Positions 56,058 to 64,000 of a DNA stretch of 64,000 bases are shown piece after piece. The stretch's first letter is position 1. Each line of letters begins with the position of its first letter. The notes beneath the pieces are model-generated. The model saw only the letters and a list, made by a program, of their open reading frames with translations. It ran no database searches and had not been told where the DNA came from. A program made the position numbers and the translations under genes. This stretch comes from Oxalobacter paraformigenes. GTDB taxonomy: Bacteria > Pseudomonadota > Gammaproteobacteria > Burkholderiales > Burkholderiaceae_D. The stretch covers positions 1,487,583 to 1,551,582 of the forward strand of contig NZ_KI392031.1 of assembly GCF_000158475.2 (NCBI RefSeq), written 5' to 3'.

Positions 56058-56900
56058 GTGAACACGTCAGTCAAAATCACTGTACTGGTCGATACCGAGT
56101 CGTTTGACGAGAATCTGGCAAAAGAACACGGGTTTTCAGCCTGGATCGAAACAGAAGGCCGTCACATCCTGTTCGATACCGGCCAGACCGGCGGCATGCT
56201 GGTCAATGCCGAACGCCTGAATATCGATCTGAAAAAAGCCGATACGCTGGTGCTGAGCCATGGCCACTTCGATCACACTGGCCAGATTCCGCAATTTCTG
56301 GAACTGAACGATCATGCCCAGATTTATTGCTGCGCTGATCTGGACAGGACACGGTACAGCTGCAAGATCGGAACCGCGCCCCGCTCCATCGGCATGCCGG
56401 ACGCATCGAAACAGGCCTTGTCTTCCATTTCGGCAAGCCGCATTCACGAATTGGGCACGCCCCGCTATCTGACGCCCAGAGTCGGCATGACCGGACCGGT
56501 ACCTCGCGAATCCCTTCTCGAAGACACGGGTGGCCCCTTCTTTCTGGATGACCACAGAGACGTTGACGATCTGATCGAAGACGACCAGTCCATGTGGTTT
56601 GAAACCGATAAAGGCCTGCTGATTCTTCTGGGCTGTTGCCATGCCGGTCTTGTCAACACGGTGGAATACATCAAGCAGATTTCCGGTATCGACAAGGTTC
56701 ACGGCATTATCGGCGGCATGCATCTGGTCAATGCCAATGAAGAACGCTTGCAATACACTTTCGACCATCTAAAGCGCTGGAAAACGGACAAGCTTGTTCC
56801 GTGTCACTGTACCGGACAGGTTCCCGTTGCCAAAATGATCGAGGCCATCGGAAGCGACATTGTCACATGGGGCTGTTCCGGTTATACGGTAGAAGCCTGA
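56058..56900 (+). CDS. Metallo-beta-lactamase-fold hydrolase
   Basis: 280 residues with the HxHxDH metal motif in SHGHFDHTG (near 75) and further ligands in GCCHAG and CHCTG. The layout resembles the dihydropterin/MptA-like and Tflp subgroup rather than glyoxalase II. Substrate unknown. I place the start at the GTG at 56058, 8 bases after GAGGGG; the frame extends to a TTG at 56019. Confidence 0.87.
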   Translation: MNTSVKITVLVDTESFDENLAKEHGFSAWIETEGRHILFDTGQTGGMLVNAERLNIDLKKADTLVLSHGHFDHTGQIPQFLELNDHAQIYCCADLDRTRYSCKIGTAPRSIGMPDASKQALSSISASRIHELGTPRYLTPRVGMTGPVPRESLLEDTGGPFFLDDHRDVDDLIEDDQSMWFETDKGLLILLGCCHAGLVNTVEYIKQISGIDKVHGIIGGMHLVNANEERLQYTFDHLKRWKTDKLVPCHCTGQVPVAKMIEAIGSDIVTWGCSGYTVEA

Positions 56901-56931
56901 ATTCACCCACCCCTTTATCAGGAGAATTTTT

Positions 56932-57246
56932 ATGGTATTGCTTGAACTGGCCATTTTCCCGAACGACAAGGGCACAAGCCTCAGTCCTTATGTTGCCCGA
57001 TGCATGGATATTATCGACAAGAGTGGCCTGACCTATCAGTTTTCTGCCATGAGCACCACCATCGAAGGCGAATGGGACGATGTCATGAAGGTGGTTGGCG
57101 ACTGTTTCAAGGCGCTTCAAAAGGATTGCGACCGCATCAGCGTCATGACGCGGGTAGATTATCGCGCTGGGAAGGAATCCCGGCTGAAAAGCAAGGTCAC
57201 CGCGGTAGAAGAAAAACTCGGTCGCGATCTGGTCAAGAAAAAATAA
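56932..57246 (+). CDS. Thiamine-binding MTH1187/YkoF-family protein
   Basis: 104 residues of the UPF0045 family, small ferredoxin-like fold that binds thiamine-type ligands: LLELAIFPNDKGTSLSPYVARCMDII and FSAMSTTIEGEWDDVM, where the Ser/Thr and Glu line the pocket. CAGGAGAATTTTT precedes the ATG. It sits 31 bases after the MBL hydrolase, so a joint cofactor role is possible. Confidence 0.88.
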   Translation: MVLLELAIFPNDKGTSLSPYVARCMDIIDKSGLTYQFSAMSTTIEGEWDDVMKVVGDCFKALQKDCDRISVMTRVDYRAGKESRLKSKVTAVEEKLGRDLVKKK

Positions 57247-57259
57247 GCGAATTTCTCAC

Positions 57260-57289
57260 AAAAAAGCATGGCTTTAGCCATGCTTTTTT
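57260..57289 (+). terminator. Terminator of the thiamine-binding protein gene
   Basis: AAAAAGCATGGC-TTTA-GCCATGC stem followed by six T residues, 14 bases after the stop. It is convergent with the stomatin-like gene. Confidence 0.92.
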
Positions 57290-57311
57290 ATCGTTACACG
57301 AGATCGCTGCT

Positions 57312-58238
57312 TTACCGGGCACTTTTCTTTTGCGAATCGACAATTTGCAGGGCGCTGGCGATCAGCCCGCTCATATCGGAAAGATTGCTGGGTACGATAA
57401 TCGAATTGTTGGTTTTCGCCAGATTTTCAAAAGCGGCGACATACTGCTCGGCCACTTTCAGATTCACGGCATCGCTGCCCCCTTGCGCGACAATGGCTTC
57501 GCCGACCTTGCGCAAGGCTTCCGCATTGGCGTCGGCAATGGCGACAATGGCTGCCGCTTCCCCCTCCGCACGGTTGATCGCCGCCTGTTTTTCTCCCTCG
57601 GAACGGGCGATTTCCGCTTCACGCTGTCCGTTGGCAATGTTGATCTGTTCCTGCTTGCGTCCTTCGGATGCGGCAATTAAGGCCCGTTTTTCCCGCTCGG
57701 CCGTGATCTGGGCTTGCATGGCTTGCAGAATTTCGGCCGGTGGGGTCAGATCCTTGATTTCATAGCGCAAGACCTTGACGCCCCAGTTACGGGCCGATTC
57801 ATCAACGGCGCTGACCACACAGGTATTGATGTATTCGCGTTCCTCGAATGTCTTGTCCAGTTCCATACGCCCGATCACCGAACGCAAGGTTGTCTGGGCA
57901 AGCTGGGTAATGGCGGCGATATAGTTTGACGAACCGTAGGAAGCACGCATGGCGTCGGTAATCTGGAAATACAAAATGCCGTCTACCTGCAACTGGGTGT
58001 TGTCCTTGGTGATACAGATCTGGGACGGCACATCCAGCGGGATTTCCTTCAGACTGTGTTTGTAGGCAACCCGGTCGATAAAAGGAACGACGATGTTCAG
58101 TCCCGGCGCCAGCGTGGCATGATATTTTCCAAGCCGCTCGACGACCCAGGCATGTTGTTGCGGCACGACATTGACCGACTTGATCACGAAAACGACGATC
58201 ACAATAAGAAAAACCATAACGAGAAATATTGAATCCAC
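57312..58238 (-). CDS. qmcA: SPFH/stomatin-like protein (QmcA type)
   Basis: 308 residues: N-terminal membrane anchor (IFLVMVFLIVIVVFVIKSV), then an SPFH domain (VPQQHAWVVERLGKYHATLAPGLNIVVPFIDRVAYKHSLKE) and a long Ala/Glu-rich coiled coil (about 185-255) ending with NNSIIVPSNLSDM. Such proteins form membrane microdomain assemblies. It lies directly downstream of its usual partner, an NfeD protein. Confidence 0.92.
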   Translation of the reverse strand: MDSIFLVMVFLIVIVVFVIKSVNVVPQQHAWVVERLGKYHATLAPGLNIVVPFIDRVAYKHSLKEIPLDVPSQICITKDNTQLQVDGILYFQITDAMRASYGSSNYIAAITQLAQTTLRSVIGRMELDKTFEEREYINTCVVSAVDESARNWGVKVLRYEIKDLTPPAEILQAMQAQITAEREKRALIAASEGRKQEQINIANGQREAEIARSEGEKQAAINRAEGEAAAIVAIADANAEALRKVGEAIVAQGGSDAVNLKVAEQYVAAFENLAKTNNSIIVPSNLSDMSGLIASALQIVDSQKKSAR

Positions 58239-58270
58239 TGAAATCCCCGTTTAATCAAAAAGTCAAAATA

Positions 58271-58714
58271 TTATTCACGGCAGTTAGTCACAAGCAGCGT
58301 AGCGCCGCGTATCTCACGAATGATGAACAGACCGGCTTCCGGTTCGCCGCCCGGCAGCAGTTCGGCATCCCACAAGGCACCCCGGTAATTGACGCGCGTC
58401 CTGTAGATTCCGCCTTGCGGATTTTCCCAGCGACCGACTTCGACGGTTTCTCCGATATCGAGAATAACGGAAGGGTTGCGCTGCGGCTCGATTCGATGCT
58501 TCCGGAATATTCTGCTATTGCGCAAGAGAAGCGTCACCAGACCGCCAACCGCCCCGGCAACAATGAACTGGATGGAAAAATGAGTCCCTGCCATGGCGGC
58601 GAGGCCGCCGGCCGCAAAACCGACGGCAATCATCAGCAGGTAAAAGGTTCCGGTAAAAATCTCTACCGCCACCAGCATGCCAGCAAAGGCAAGCCACACC
58701 ATCCAGTCTGTCAT
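58271..58714 (-). CDS. NfeD-family membrane protein
   Basis: 147 residues: membrane helices near 5-28 and 30-60, then a C-terminal OB-fold (VEVGRWENPQGGIYRTRVNYRGALWDAEL). Short NfeD1b-type proteins pair with stomatins; the qmcA start is 32 bases downstream. The two act together in membrane quality control or microdomain organisation. Confidence 0.9.
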   Translation of the reverse strand: MTDWMVWLAFAGMLVAVEIFTGTFYLLMIAVGFAAGGLAAMAGTHFSIQFIVAGAVGGLVTLLLRNSRIFRKHRIEPQRNPSVILDIGETVEVGRWENPQGGIYRTRVNYRGALWDAELLPGGEPEAGLFIIREIRGATLLVTNCRE

Positions 58715-58784
58715 CAGTTTATTTCCTGTCGGCAGATTAACAATATAACCTTATAGGATGGATGGCGAAAAGGCAAATTTCACA

Positions 58785-58827
58785 ACAAGCCGATTCATTC
58801 ACGTTAATAAGCTATGAATCGGCTTGT
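58785..58827 (-). terminator. Hairpin after ppsA
   Basis: Perfect 14-bp arms ACAAGCCGATTCAT / ATGAATCGGCTTGT with a 15-base loop, 6 bases after the ppsA stop. It lacks a clean T-run on the minus strand, so it may act mainly by blocking 3' exonucleases. Confidence 0.6.
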
Positions 58828-58833
58828 TTGTCG

Positions 58834-61266
58834 CTAGCAGCCTTTTTTCTGGCTTTCGGCCAGTGTCTGCCAGGTCGAAACGACCGAATCGGGATTCAGG
58901 GACATCGAGTCGATCCCCTGTTTCATCAGCCAGCGTGCAAAATCGGGATGATCCGACGGCCCCTGACCGCAAATTCCGACATATTTTCCCTGGCTGTTGC
59001 AAGCCGCGATCGCTTTGGAAATCAGGGCCAGCACGGCCGGGTCGCGTTCGTCGAAATCAGCCATCAACAGTTCGAGACCGGAATCGCGATCCAGTCCCAG
59101 CGTCAACTGGGTCAGATCGTTGGAACCGATCGAAAAACCGTCGAACATTTCAAGGAATTCATCCGCCAGAATCGCATTGGAAGGCACTTCGCACATCATG
59201 ATGATGCGCAAGCCGTTTTCGCCGCGACGCAAGCCGTTGACCGCCAGCAGATCAACCACCGAACGCGCCTGTTTGAGCGTTCTGACAAACGGCACCATGA
59301 TTTCGACATTAGTCAGTCCCATTTCATTGCGGACTTTTTTCATGGCTTCGCATTCCATATGGAACGCTTCGGCAAATGACGGGGCGATATAACGGGAAGC
59401 CCCCCGGAACCCCATCATCGGGTTTTCTTCTTCCGGCTCATACCGCGTACCGCCCATTAATGTCCGGTATTCGTTGGACTTGAAGTCGGACAAACGGACA
59501 ATGACCGGTTTCGGCCAGAAGGCGGCAGCAATGGTGGCAACGCCTTCCGCCAGTTTTTGCACATAGTAGGCGCGAGGGGAAGCATACCCCCGGGAAACCG
59601 ATTCAATCGCTGTTTTGAGATCGGGATCGACATTCGGATACGCCAGAACGGCATTCGGATGAACGCTGATCTCATTGATGATGAATTCCAGCCGTGCCAG
59701 ACCGACACCGCCATTCGGGATCGCCTGCAACTTGAAAGCCATTTGCGGATTGCCCACATTCATGGCGAGTTTTACCGGAAGAACCGGAAGCGTTCCATAG
59801 GTAATATGGGACTCTTCCATTTCCAGCTTGCCTTCGTAAATACGGCCGTCTTCACCTTCCGCACACGAGACGGTTACCAGCTGGCCTTCTTTGAGGATTT
59901 CCGTCGCATTGCCACAGCCCACAACAGCCGGAACCCCGATTTCACGCGCCACAATGGCGGCATGACAGGTTCGTCCACCGCGATTTGTTACGATAGCGGC
60001 CGATTTTCTCATAACCGGTTCCCAGTTTGGATCCGTCATATCGGCAACCAGCACATCGCCTTCTTCAACCTTGTGCATTTCGGAAGGATCTTTCACGATA
60101 CGAACGCGGCCGGTACCGATTTTCTGGCCGATGGCACGGCCTGAAGCGAGAATGTTGCCGTTTCCTTTCAGTTTGAAAACCTGTACCGATTCGCCTTTTT
60201 TCTGGGAATTGACGGTTTCGGGACGCGCCTGAAGAATGTAGAGTTTTCCGTCCACACCGTCCTTGCCCCATTCGATATCCATGGGGCGACCGTAATGGTT
60301 TTCGATAATAACGGCAAATCTGGCCAATTCGATGACTTCCGCATCCTTCAGGGAAAAGCGTTTGCGTTTTTCTTCGGGAACCTCGACTGTTCTGACCGGT
60401 TCGTCCGCATTTTTATCCTTTGAAAAAACCATCTCAATCAGTTTCGACCCGATCGAGCGCCGGATGATCGGCATCTTCCCTTTCTCCAGCATCGGCTTGT
60501 GCACATAAAATTCGTCCGGATTGACGGCTCCCTGCACAACCGTTTCACCCAGCCCGTAACTGGAGGTAATAAACACGACATCCTTAAATCCCGATTCCGT
60601 ATCCAGCGTGAACATGACGCCGGATGAGGCCAGATCCGAGCGGACCATTCTCTGGATACCGGCCGACAGGGCCACGTCCGCATGTTTGAAACCACGCTGC
60701 TGGCGGTAGGAAATGGCGCGATCGTTATAAAGGGACGCGAAAACCAGTTTGACCGCATGCAATACGTTTTCTTCACCGACGACATTCAGATACGTTTCCT
60801 GCTGGCCCGCAAACGAAGCGTCCTGCAAATCTTCTGCCGTAGCGGAAGAACGTACCGCGACGGAAAGTTCGCCGGTCGTTTTTTTGACCATCTGGCCATA
60901 CTGTTCAAGGATTTCCTTTTCGAGACGGGGCTGAAGCGGCGTTTCGACAATCCACTTCCGGATATCAGCCCCGGCGTCTGCCAGAGCGCGTACATCGCTG
61001 ATATCGACTCCCGCCAGCCGGTCCTCGATGCGTTTGGCCAGAGTGGTGGCGCCATCGGCGCTATAGGAAAGAAAATCGCGGTAAGCCTGGGACGTCGTGG
61101 CGAAACCGCCGGGAACCCGGACACCCTTTTCCTGCAACTGGCTGATCATTTCGCCGAGAGAGGCGTTTTTTCCGCCGACGGAAGGTACATCTTTCATTCT
61201 CAATTCCGTAAAGGGAATGACATAAACAGCCTGATCGTTGGGTGTGAGTGGCGCTGCTTCCGACAT
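58834..61266 (-). CDS. ppsA: Phosphoenolpyruvate synthase
   Basis: Makes PEP from pyruvate with ATP to AMP, the entry to gluconeogenesis. 810 residues. The N-terminal ATP-grasp has [17 protein letters not shown] and [16 protein letters not shown]. The swivelling phosphohistidine domain has [24 protein letters not shown] near 441, and the C-terminal PEP site has CGQGPSD. Its activity is probably controlled by the divergent ppsR product. Confidence 0.97.
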   Translation of the reverse strand: MSEAAPLTPNDQAVYVIPFTELRMKDVPSVGGKNASLGEMISQLQEKGVRVPGGFATTSQAYRDFLSYSADGATTLAKRIEDRLAGVDISDVRALADAGADIRKWIVETPLQPRLEKEILEQYGQMVKKTTGELSVAVRSSATAEDLQDASFAGQQETYLNVVGEENVLHAVKLVFASLYNDRAISYRQQRGFKHADVALSAGIQRMVRSDLASSGVMFTLDTESGFKDVVFITSSYGLGETVVQGAVNPDEFYVHKPMLEKGKMPIIRRSIGSKLIEMVFSKDKNADEPVRTVEVPEEKRKRFSLKDAEVIELARFAVIIENHYGRPMDIEWGKDGVDGKLYILQARPETVNSQKKGESVQVFKLKGNGNILASGRAIGQKIGTGRVRIVKDPSEMHKVEEGDVLVADMTDPNWEPVMRKSAAIVTNRGGRTCHAAIVAREIGVPAVVGCGNATEILKEGQLVTVSCAEGEDGRIYEGKLEMEESHITYGTLPVLPVKLAMNVGNPQMAFKLQAIPNGGVGLARLEFIINEISVHPNAVLAYPNVDPDLKTAIESVSRGYASPRAYYVQKLAEGVATIAAAFWPKPVIVRLSDFKSNEYRTLMGGTRYEPEEENPMMGFRGASRYIAPSFAEAFHMECEAMKKVRNEMGLTNVEIMVPFVRTLKQARSVVDLLAVNGLRRGENGLRIIMMCEVPSNAILADEFLEMFDGFSIGSNDLTQLTLGLDRDSGLELLMADFDERDPAVLALISKAIAACNSQGKYVGICGQGPSDHPDFARWLMKQGIDSMSLNPDSVVSTWQTLAESQKKGC

Positions 61267-61444
61267 AGTGATCTCCTGGCGAAAATGGAATCGGTGTCCG
61301 GTGGAAAAAGAATTATCCGGAATTTCGGCAAAATGAAAATTCGTTTTTATTGTACCGCCAGAGAGACTGTGTTTTTCAAAAATAATCCTTACAATAAAAG
61401 AAATTGTTTATCTCTTTGATTATTCTTTCCAGACAGGTTGAAAT

Positions 61445-62299
61445 ATGTCGAATCAACAGGAAATTCCGGCACGAACCGTTTATATCGTATCCGATGGCAC
61501 CGGCATCACGGCAGAGGCGCTGGCCCGTTCGGTTCTTTCCCAGTTCAACCTGTCTTACGCGAGAATACACATTCCCTTTGTGGACAATATCGAAAAAGCC
61601 CGGAGCGCAAAACGGCAGATTCAGGAGGAATACAACAGAACAGGGCTTTTGCCTATCGTTTTCTCGACGCTGGTCATTCCCGAACTGGTCTCTGTCCTCC
61701 GGGAAGCGCGCGCCCTTCATCTGGACGTTATCCAGACGTTTGTCGAACCGCTGAGAATGGAACTGGGCATCGCGCCCAAGCAGGAAATCGGCCTGAGCCA
61801 CCAGAACATGGAAAGCACGGAATACAAAAACCGGATCGAAGCCATCAATTTCACGCTGGCGCACGACGACGGGCAATCGAACAAGGAGCTGGAAGAAGCC
61901 GATATCATTCTGGTCGGGGTATCTCGAAGCGGAAAAACGCCGACCAGCCTGTATCTGGCCATGCAATACGGGCTCAAAGTGGCGAACTATCCCCTGATTC
62001 CGGAAGATTTCGAACGCGGCCGCCTGCCCTCGGCGCTGGAACGGCATAAAAACAAACTGTTCGGACTGACCATCCAGCCCGAACGGCTTTCCGAAGTCCG
62101 CCATGAAAGGCGTCCGAACAGCCGCTATGCGTCGCTGGAAAACTGCCGCTATGAAGTATCCGAGGCGGAAGGCATGATGAATCTGGAGAAAATCCGTTAC
62201 CTTTCTTCCACTTCCAAATCCATTGAGGAAATCGCAACCGCTATTTTAAGCGATATGCGTGCCTTTTCCGGCCCCGCGCAGGAAAAACCGCCTGTGTAA
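61445..62299 (+). CDS. ppsR: PEP synthase regulatory protein (bifunctional kinase/pyrophosphorylase)
   Basis: 284 residues of the DUF299/PPDK-regulator family. It switches PpsA off by ADP-dependent phosphorylation and on by Pi-dependent dephosphorylation. Signatures: TVYIVSDGTGITAEALARSVL at 10-30 and the P-loop ILVGVSRSGKTPTSLYLA near 155-172. The start has only a weak site. It is divergent from ppsA, the standard neighbour. Confidence 0.96.
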   Translation: MSNQQEIPARTVYIVSDGTGITAEALARSVLSQFNLSYARIHIPFVDNIEKARSAKRQIQEEYNRTGLLPIVFSTLVIPELVSVLREARALHLDVIQTFVEPLRMELGIAPKQEIGLSHQNMESTEYKNRIEAINFTLAHDDGQSNKELEEADIILVGVSRSGKTPTSLYLAMQYGLKVANYPLIPEDFERGRLPSALERHKNKLFGLTIQPERLSEVRHERRPNSRYASLENCRYEVSEAEGMMNLEKIRYLSSTSKSIEEIATAILSDMRAFSGPAQEKPPV

Positions 62300-62302
62300 G
62301 GC

Positions 62303-63043
62303 TCAGTTGCAAATCTCGAGTTCAAAGGAAGCGGCATACGGCTCGTCAATACCCAGTTCGGCAGCCGTTCGCCGGTTCAGCATGAGCACCCGCTCATCGA
62401 AGCCGTAGCCGCGGTCGCGCAGATTGCGTTGATGCTGCGAATCGTGATAACGCAACAGTTCGCTTTTCCACTGCGCTTCCGTTTCATCGAACGCGAGATA
62501 AAAGTCCTTTCTCATCCCGACTGTTTTGACGTCACTGTTCAACATCAGGGCAATGGGCCATTCCACCCCGGAAGCAATGGCTTTCATCATGGCATACATG
62601 GCCCGATGCGCACGGTTGGTATCGTTTCCATGCGGCATGAAAAGCATGTCCGGCTTCAGCTCGCGAACCAGCTTTTCCAGAAAAAGCCGGTTTGCCGCAG
62701 TGTCAGCAACCTGATCGTCTTCGGCATTGTCCAGTTTCAGAAAACGGAAACGATCGTCAGGCAACCCGAAAAAACGGAAACTCCTGGTCTGTTCCGTGAC
62801 CCGCAGCTGTCGTCTGTCTTCCGCTGTCATGCCGGCGCCGTAAACCTTGTCAATGCCGCTACCCGTTTCCGAAACGATAACGTGCACCTCATGCCCGGCA
62901 TCCATCAGATGCCTCAAGGTGACGCCGATCGCATCGAAATCGTCCGGATGCGGCGCCGTCACCAGCAATTTCAGCCTTTTAGGCCATGCGATTTTCCGCA
63001 AATCCGCCGGCCGGTCTGTCACCGAAAGAAAATCCAGATCCAT
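62303..63043 (-). CDS. PIG-L family deacetylase
   Basis: 246 residues of the LmbE/PIG-L zinc-deacetylase fold: the metal motif TAPHPDDFDAIG (near 29-40, Asp and His ligands) and FMPHGNDTNRAHRAMY with the third His. Substrates in this group are N-acetyl sugars or their derivatives. Start chosen at the ATG at 63043 behind GAGGTAAAGGTTTGAAT. Located 66 bases after rnhB on the same strand. Confidence 0.9.
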   Translation of the reverse strand: MDLDFLSVTDRPADLRKIAWPKRLKLLVTAPHPDDFDAIGVTLRHLMDAGHEVHVIVSETGSGIDKVYGAGMTAEDRRQLRVTEQTRSFRFFGLPDDRFRFLKLDNAEDDQVADTAANRLFLEKLVRELKPDMLFMPHGNDTNRAHRAMYAMMKAIASGVEWPIALMLNSDVKTVGMRKDFYLAFDETEAQWKSELLRYHDSQHQRNLRDRGYGFDERVLMLNRRTAAELGIDEPYAASFELEICN

Positions 63044-63115
63044 ATTCAAACCTTTACCTCAATTTGTCGCTGACCCCGGCCCGAAAAACCGGAAAACAGC
63101 GGCTGGAGAGGAACA

Positions 63116-63772
63116 TCAAACGACCGCTTCTCCCGTTTCCAGTATTTTCCGGACAGGTGCATACGTTCTCCGGTGAACCGGAGAAACCCCGTACTTTTTC
63201 AACTGCGCCAGATGAAAGGCCGTTGGATAGCCTTTATGGCGGTCGAAGCCGTATGCCGGATACTGCCTGTGCAACTCCCTCATGACCGCATCCCTTGCCG
63301 TTTTCGCCAGAATGGAAGCGGCCGAGATGGCAGGCACCCTGTCGTCCCCCTTGACGATCGCTTCGGCCCGGACAGATAAATCCCTGGGATATCGGTTTCC
63401 ATCAACAAGCGCCAGTTCGGGCAAGACGGAAAGCGTTTCAATGGCCCGCTTCATGGCCAGCATGGAAGCCCAGAGGATGTTCAGCTCGTCGATTTCCGCA
63501 ACGGAGCACTGTGCAATCGACCAGGCTTTCGCTTTCTTTTTGATTTCAAGCGCCAGTTCATCACGCCGGCTTTCCGAAAGTTTTTTCGAATCTCTCAAAC
63601 CGTTAACAGGCCGATCCGGATCCAGGATAACCGCCGCAGCGAAAACCGGCCCGGCAATAGGGCCTCTTCCCGCTTCATCCGCCCCGCAAATCAGTTCCGT
63701 TTCCGGCAAAACTCCATCATCGAAAGGGAGCGGCCAGGAAAATATCCGTTTATCCGGAAATGAATCAGCCAT
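63116..63772 (-). CDS. rnhB: Ribonuclease HII
   Basis: Cleaves the RNA strand of hybrids and single ribonucleotides in DNA. 218 residues with the acidic catalytic set: D and E in [22 protein letters not shown] (near 31-52), [15 protein letters not shown], and later Asp in [11 protein letters not shown]. It overlaps the lpxB end by 8 bases, the classic lpxB-rnhB arrangement. Confidence 0.96.
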   Translation of the reverse strand: MADSFPDKRIFSWPLPFDDGVLPETELICGADEAGRGPIAGPVFAAAVILDPDRPVNGLRDSKKLSESRRDELALEIKKKAKAWSIAQCSVAEIDELNILWASMLAMKRAIETLSVLPELALVDGNRYPRDLSVRAEAIVKGDDRVPAISAASILAKTARDAVMRELHRQYPAYGFDRHKGYPTAFHLAQLKKYGVSPVHRRTYAPVRKILETGEAVV

Positions 63773-64000
63773 TTTCTTTCATCACGTCTAAAACGGCCTG
63801 TGCGCTTGCCTGGGCCGTATTGCGCAAAAGTGAATAATGCATGGCGACAAACCGTTCGTGCAAACGGTTCCGGTTTGCCTGATCCGTCAACTGGAACCAC
63901 AATGCTTCTGACAGGGCCTTGCCTGTTGCAGCATTTTGCAAAAGTTCCGGAACGATCATTTCGCCTGCCAGAATATTGGGCAACCCGACTGGCGGTTTGA
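63765..64000 (-). CDS. lpxB: Lipid-A-disaccharide synthase, C-terminal end (cut by window edge)
   Basis: The frame enters from the right edge and ends at 63765, about 78 codons. It reads [20 protein letters not shown] near the LpxB C-terminus (the family has SLPNLLA...VxELLQ) and finishes [14 protein letters not shown]. It makes the disaccharide of lipid A. Only the last fifth is visible. Confidence 0.9.
   Translation of the reverse strand, partial: KPPVGLPNILAGEMIVPELLQNAATGKALSEALWFQLTDQANRNRLHERFVAMHYSLLRNTAQASAQAVLDVMKENG

Overview
The window looks like a chromosomal segment of a betaproteobacterium of the Burkholderiales, most likely family Oxalobacteraceae and plausibly Oxalobacter. 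This rests on roughly 50% GC, protein flavour (OmpR/EnvZ pair, TorF porin beside glnK-amtB, PpsA/PpsR pair, lpxB-rnhB) and gene order; it is an inference, because no rRNA or species marker lies in the window. Almost all of it is housekeeping chromosome. No CRISPR array, intact insertion sequence or intact prophage was seen.

Layout. 1-8 kb: alaS (cut by the left edge), purL and an OmpR/EnvZ-type two-component pair, all on the minus strand. 8-16 kb: a small secreted protein, zinc-independent ribosomal protein bL31B, an ArnT/PMT-like glycosyltransferase coupled to a MATE transporter, thpR, tcdA, cyclopropane fatty acid synthase and msrA. 16-18 kb: two tandem universal stress proteins with duplicated promoters, 5' ends and 3' hairpins. 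18-25 kb: a minus-strand run pgk-fba-purE-purC-tsaC, then ilvE and a second aminotransferase. 25-33 kb: a YrbL-like protein beside an OmpR-family regulator/kinase pair, htpG behind a heat-shock-type promoter, and a hybrid histidine kinase. 33-36 kb: a nitrogen-control operon torF-glnK-amtB with a sigma-54 promoter, then tRNA-Lys(CTT). 36-38 kb: decayed coding sequence. 38-46 kb: lipid A phosphoethanolamine transferase eptA, two nitroreductase-fold proteins, a META-type lipoprotein, a MazG-like pyrophosphohydrolase coupled to an MscS-like channel, and pepD.

46-51 kb is the accessory part. It has several orphan proteins, a tyrosine-recombinase remnant next to tRNA-Ser(GGA), and the most interesting item of the window: a 31-codon hydrophobic ORF (47230-47325, minus strand) with a good ribosome binding site. 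It sits directly behind a promoter that is overlapped and followed by two near-perfect LexA (SOS) boxes. This resembles SOS-induced membrane peptides such as TisB in logic but not in sequence, and I do not recognise the peptide.

51-64 kb is housekeeping again: acs, class I fumarase, murI, an MliC-type lysozyme inhibitor, a metallo-beta-lactamase-fold hydrolase, a thiamine-binding family protein, an NfeD/stomatin pair, ppsA with its divergent regulator ppsR, a PIG-L deacetylase, rnhB and the 3' end of lpxB. Several genes bear on envelope remodelling or defence (OmpR/EnvZ, ArnT-like transferase, eptA, YrbL-like protein, MliC) and on stress (usp pair, htpG, SOS peptide), but apart from visible operons no direct regulatory links are shown by the sequence.
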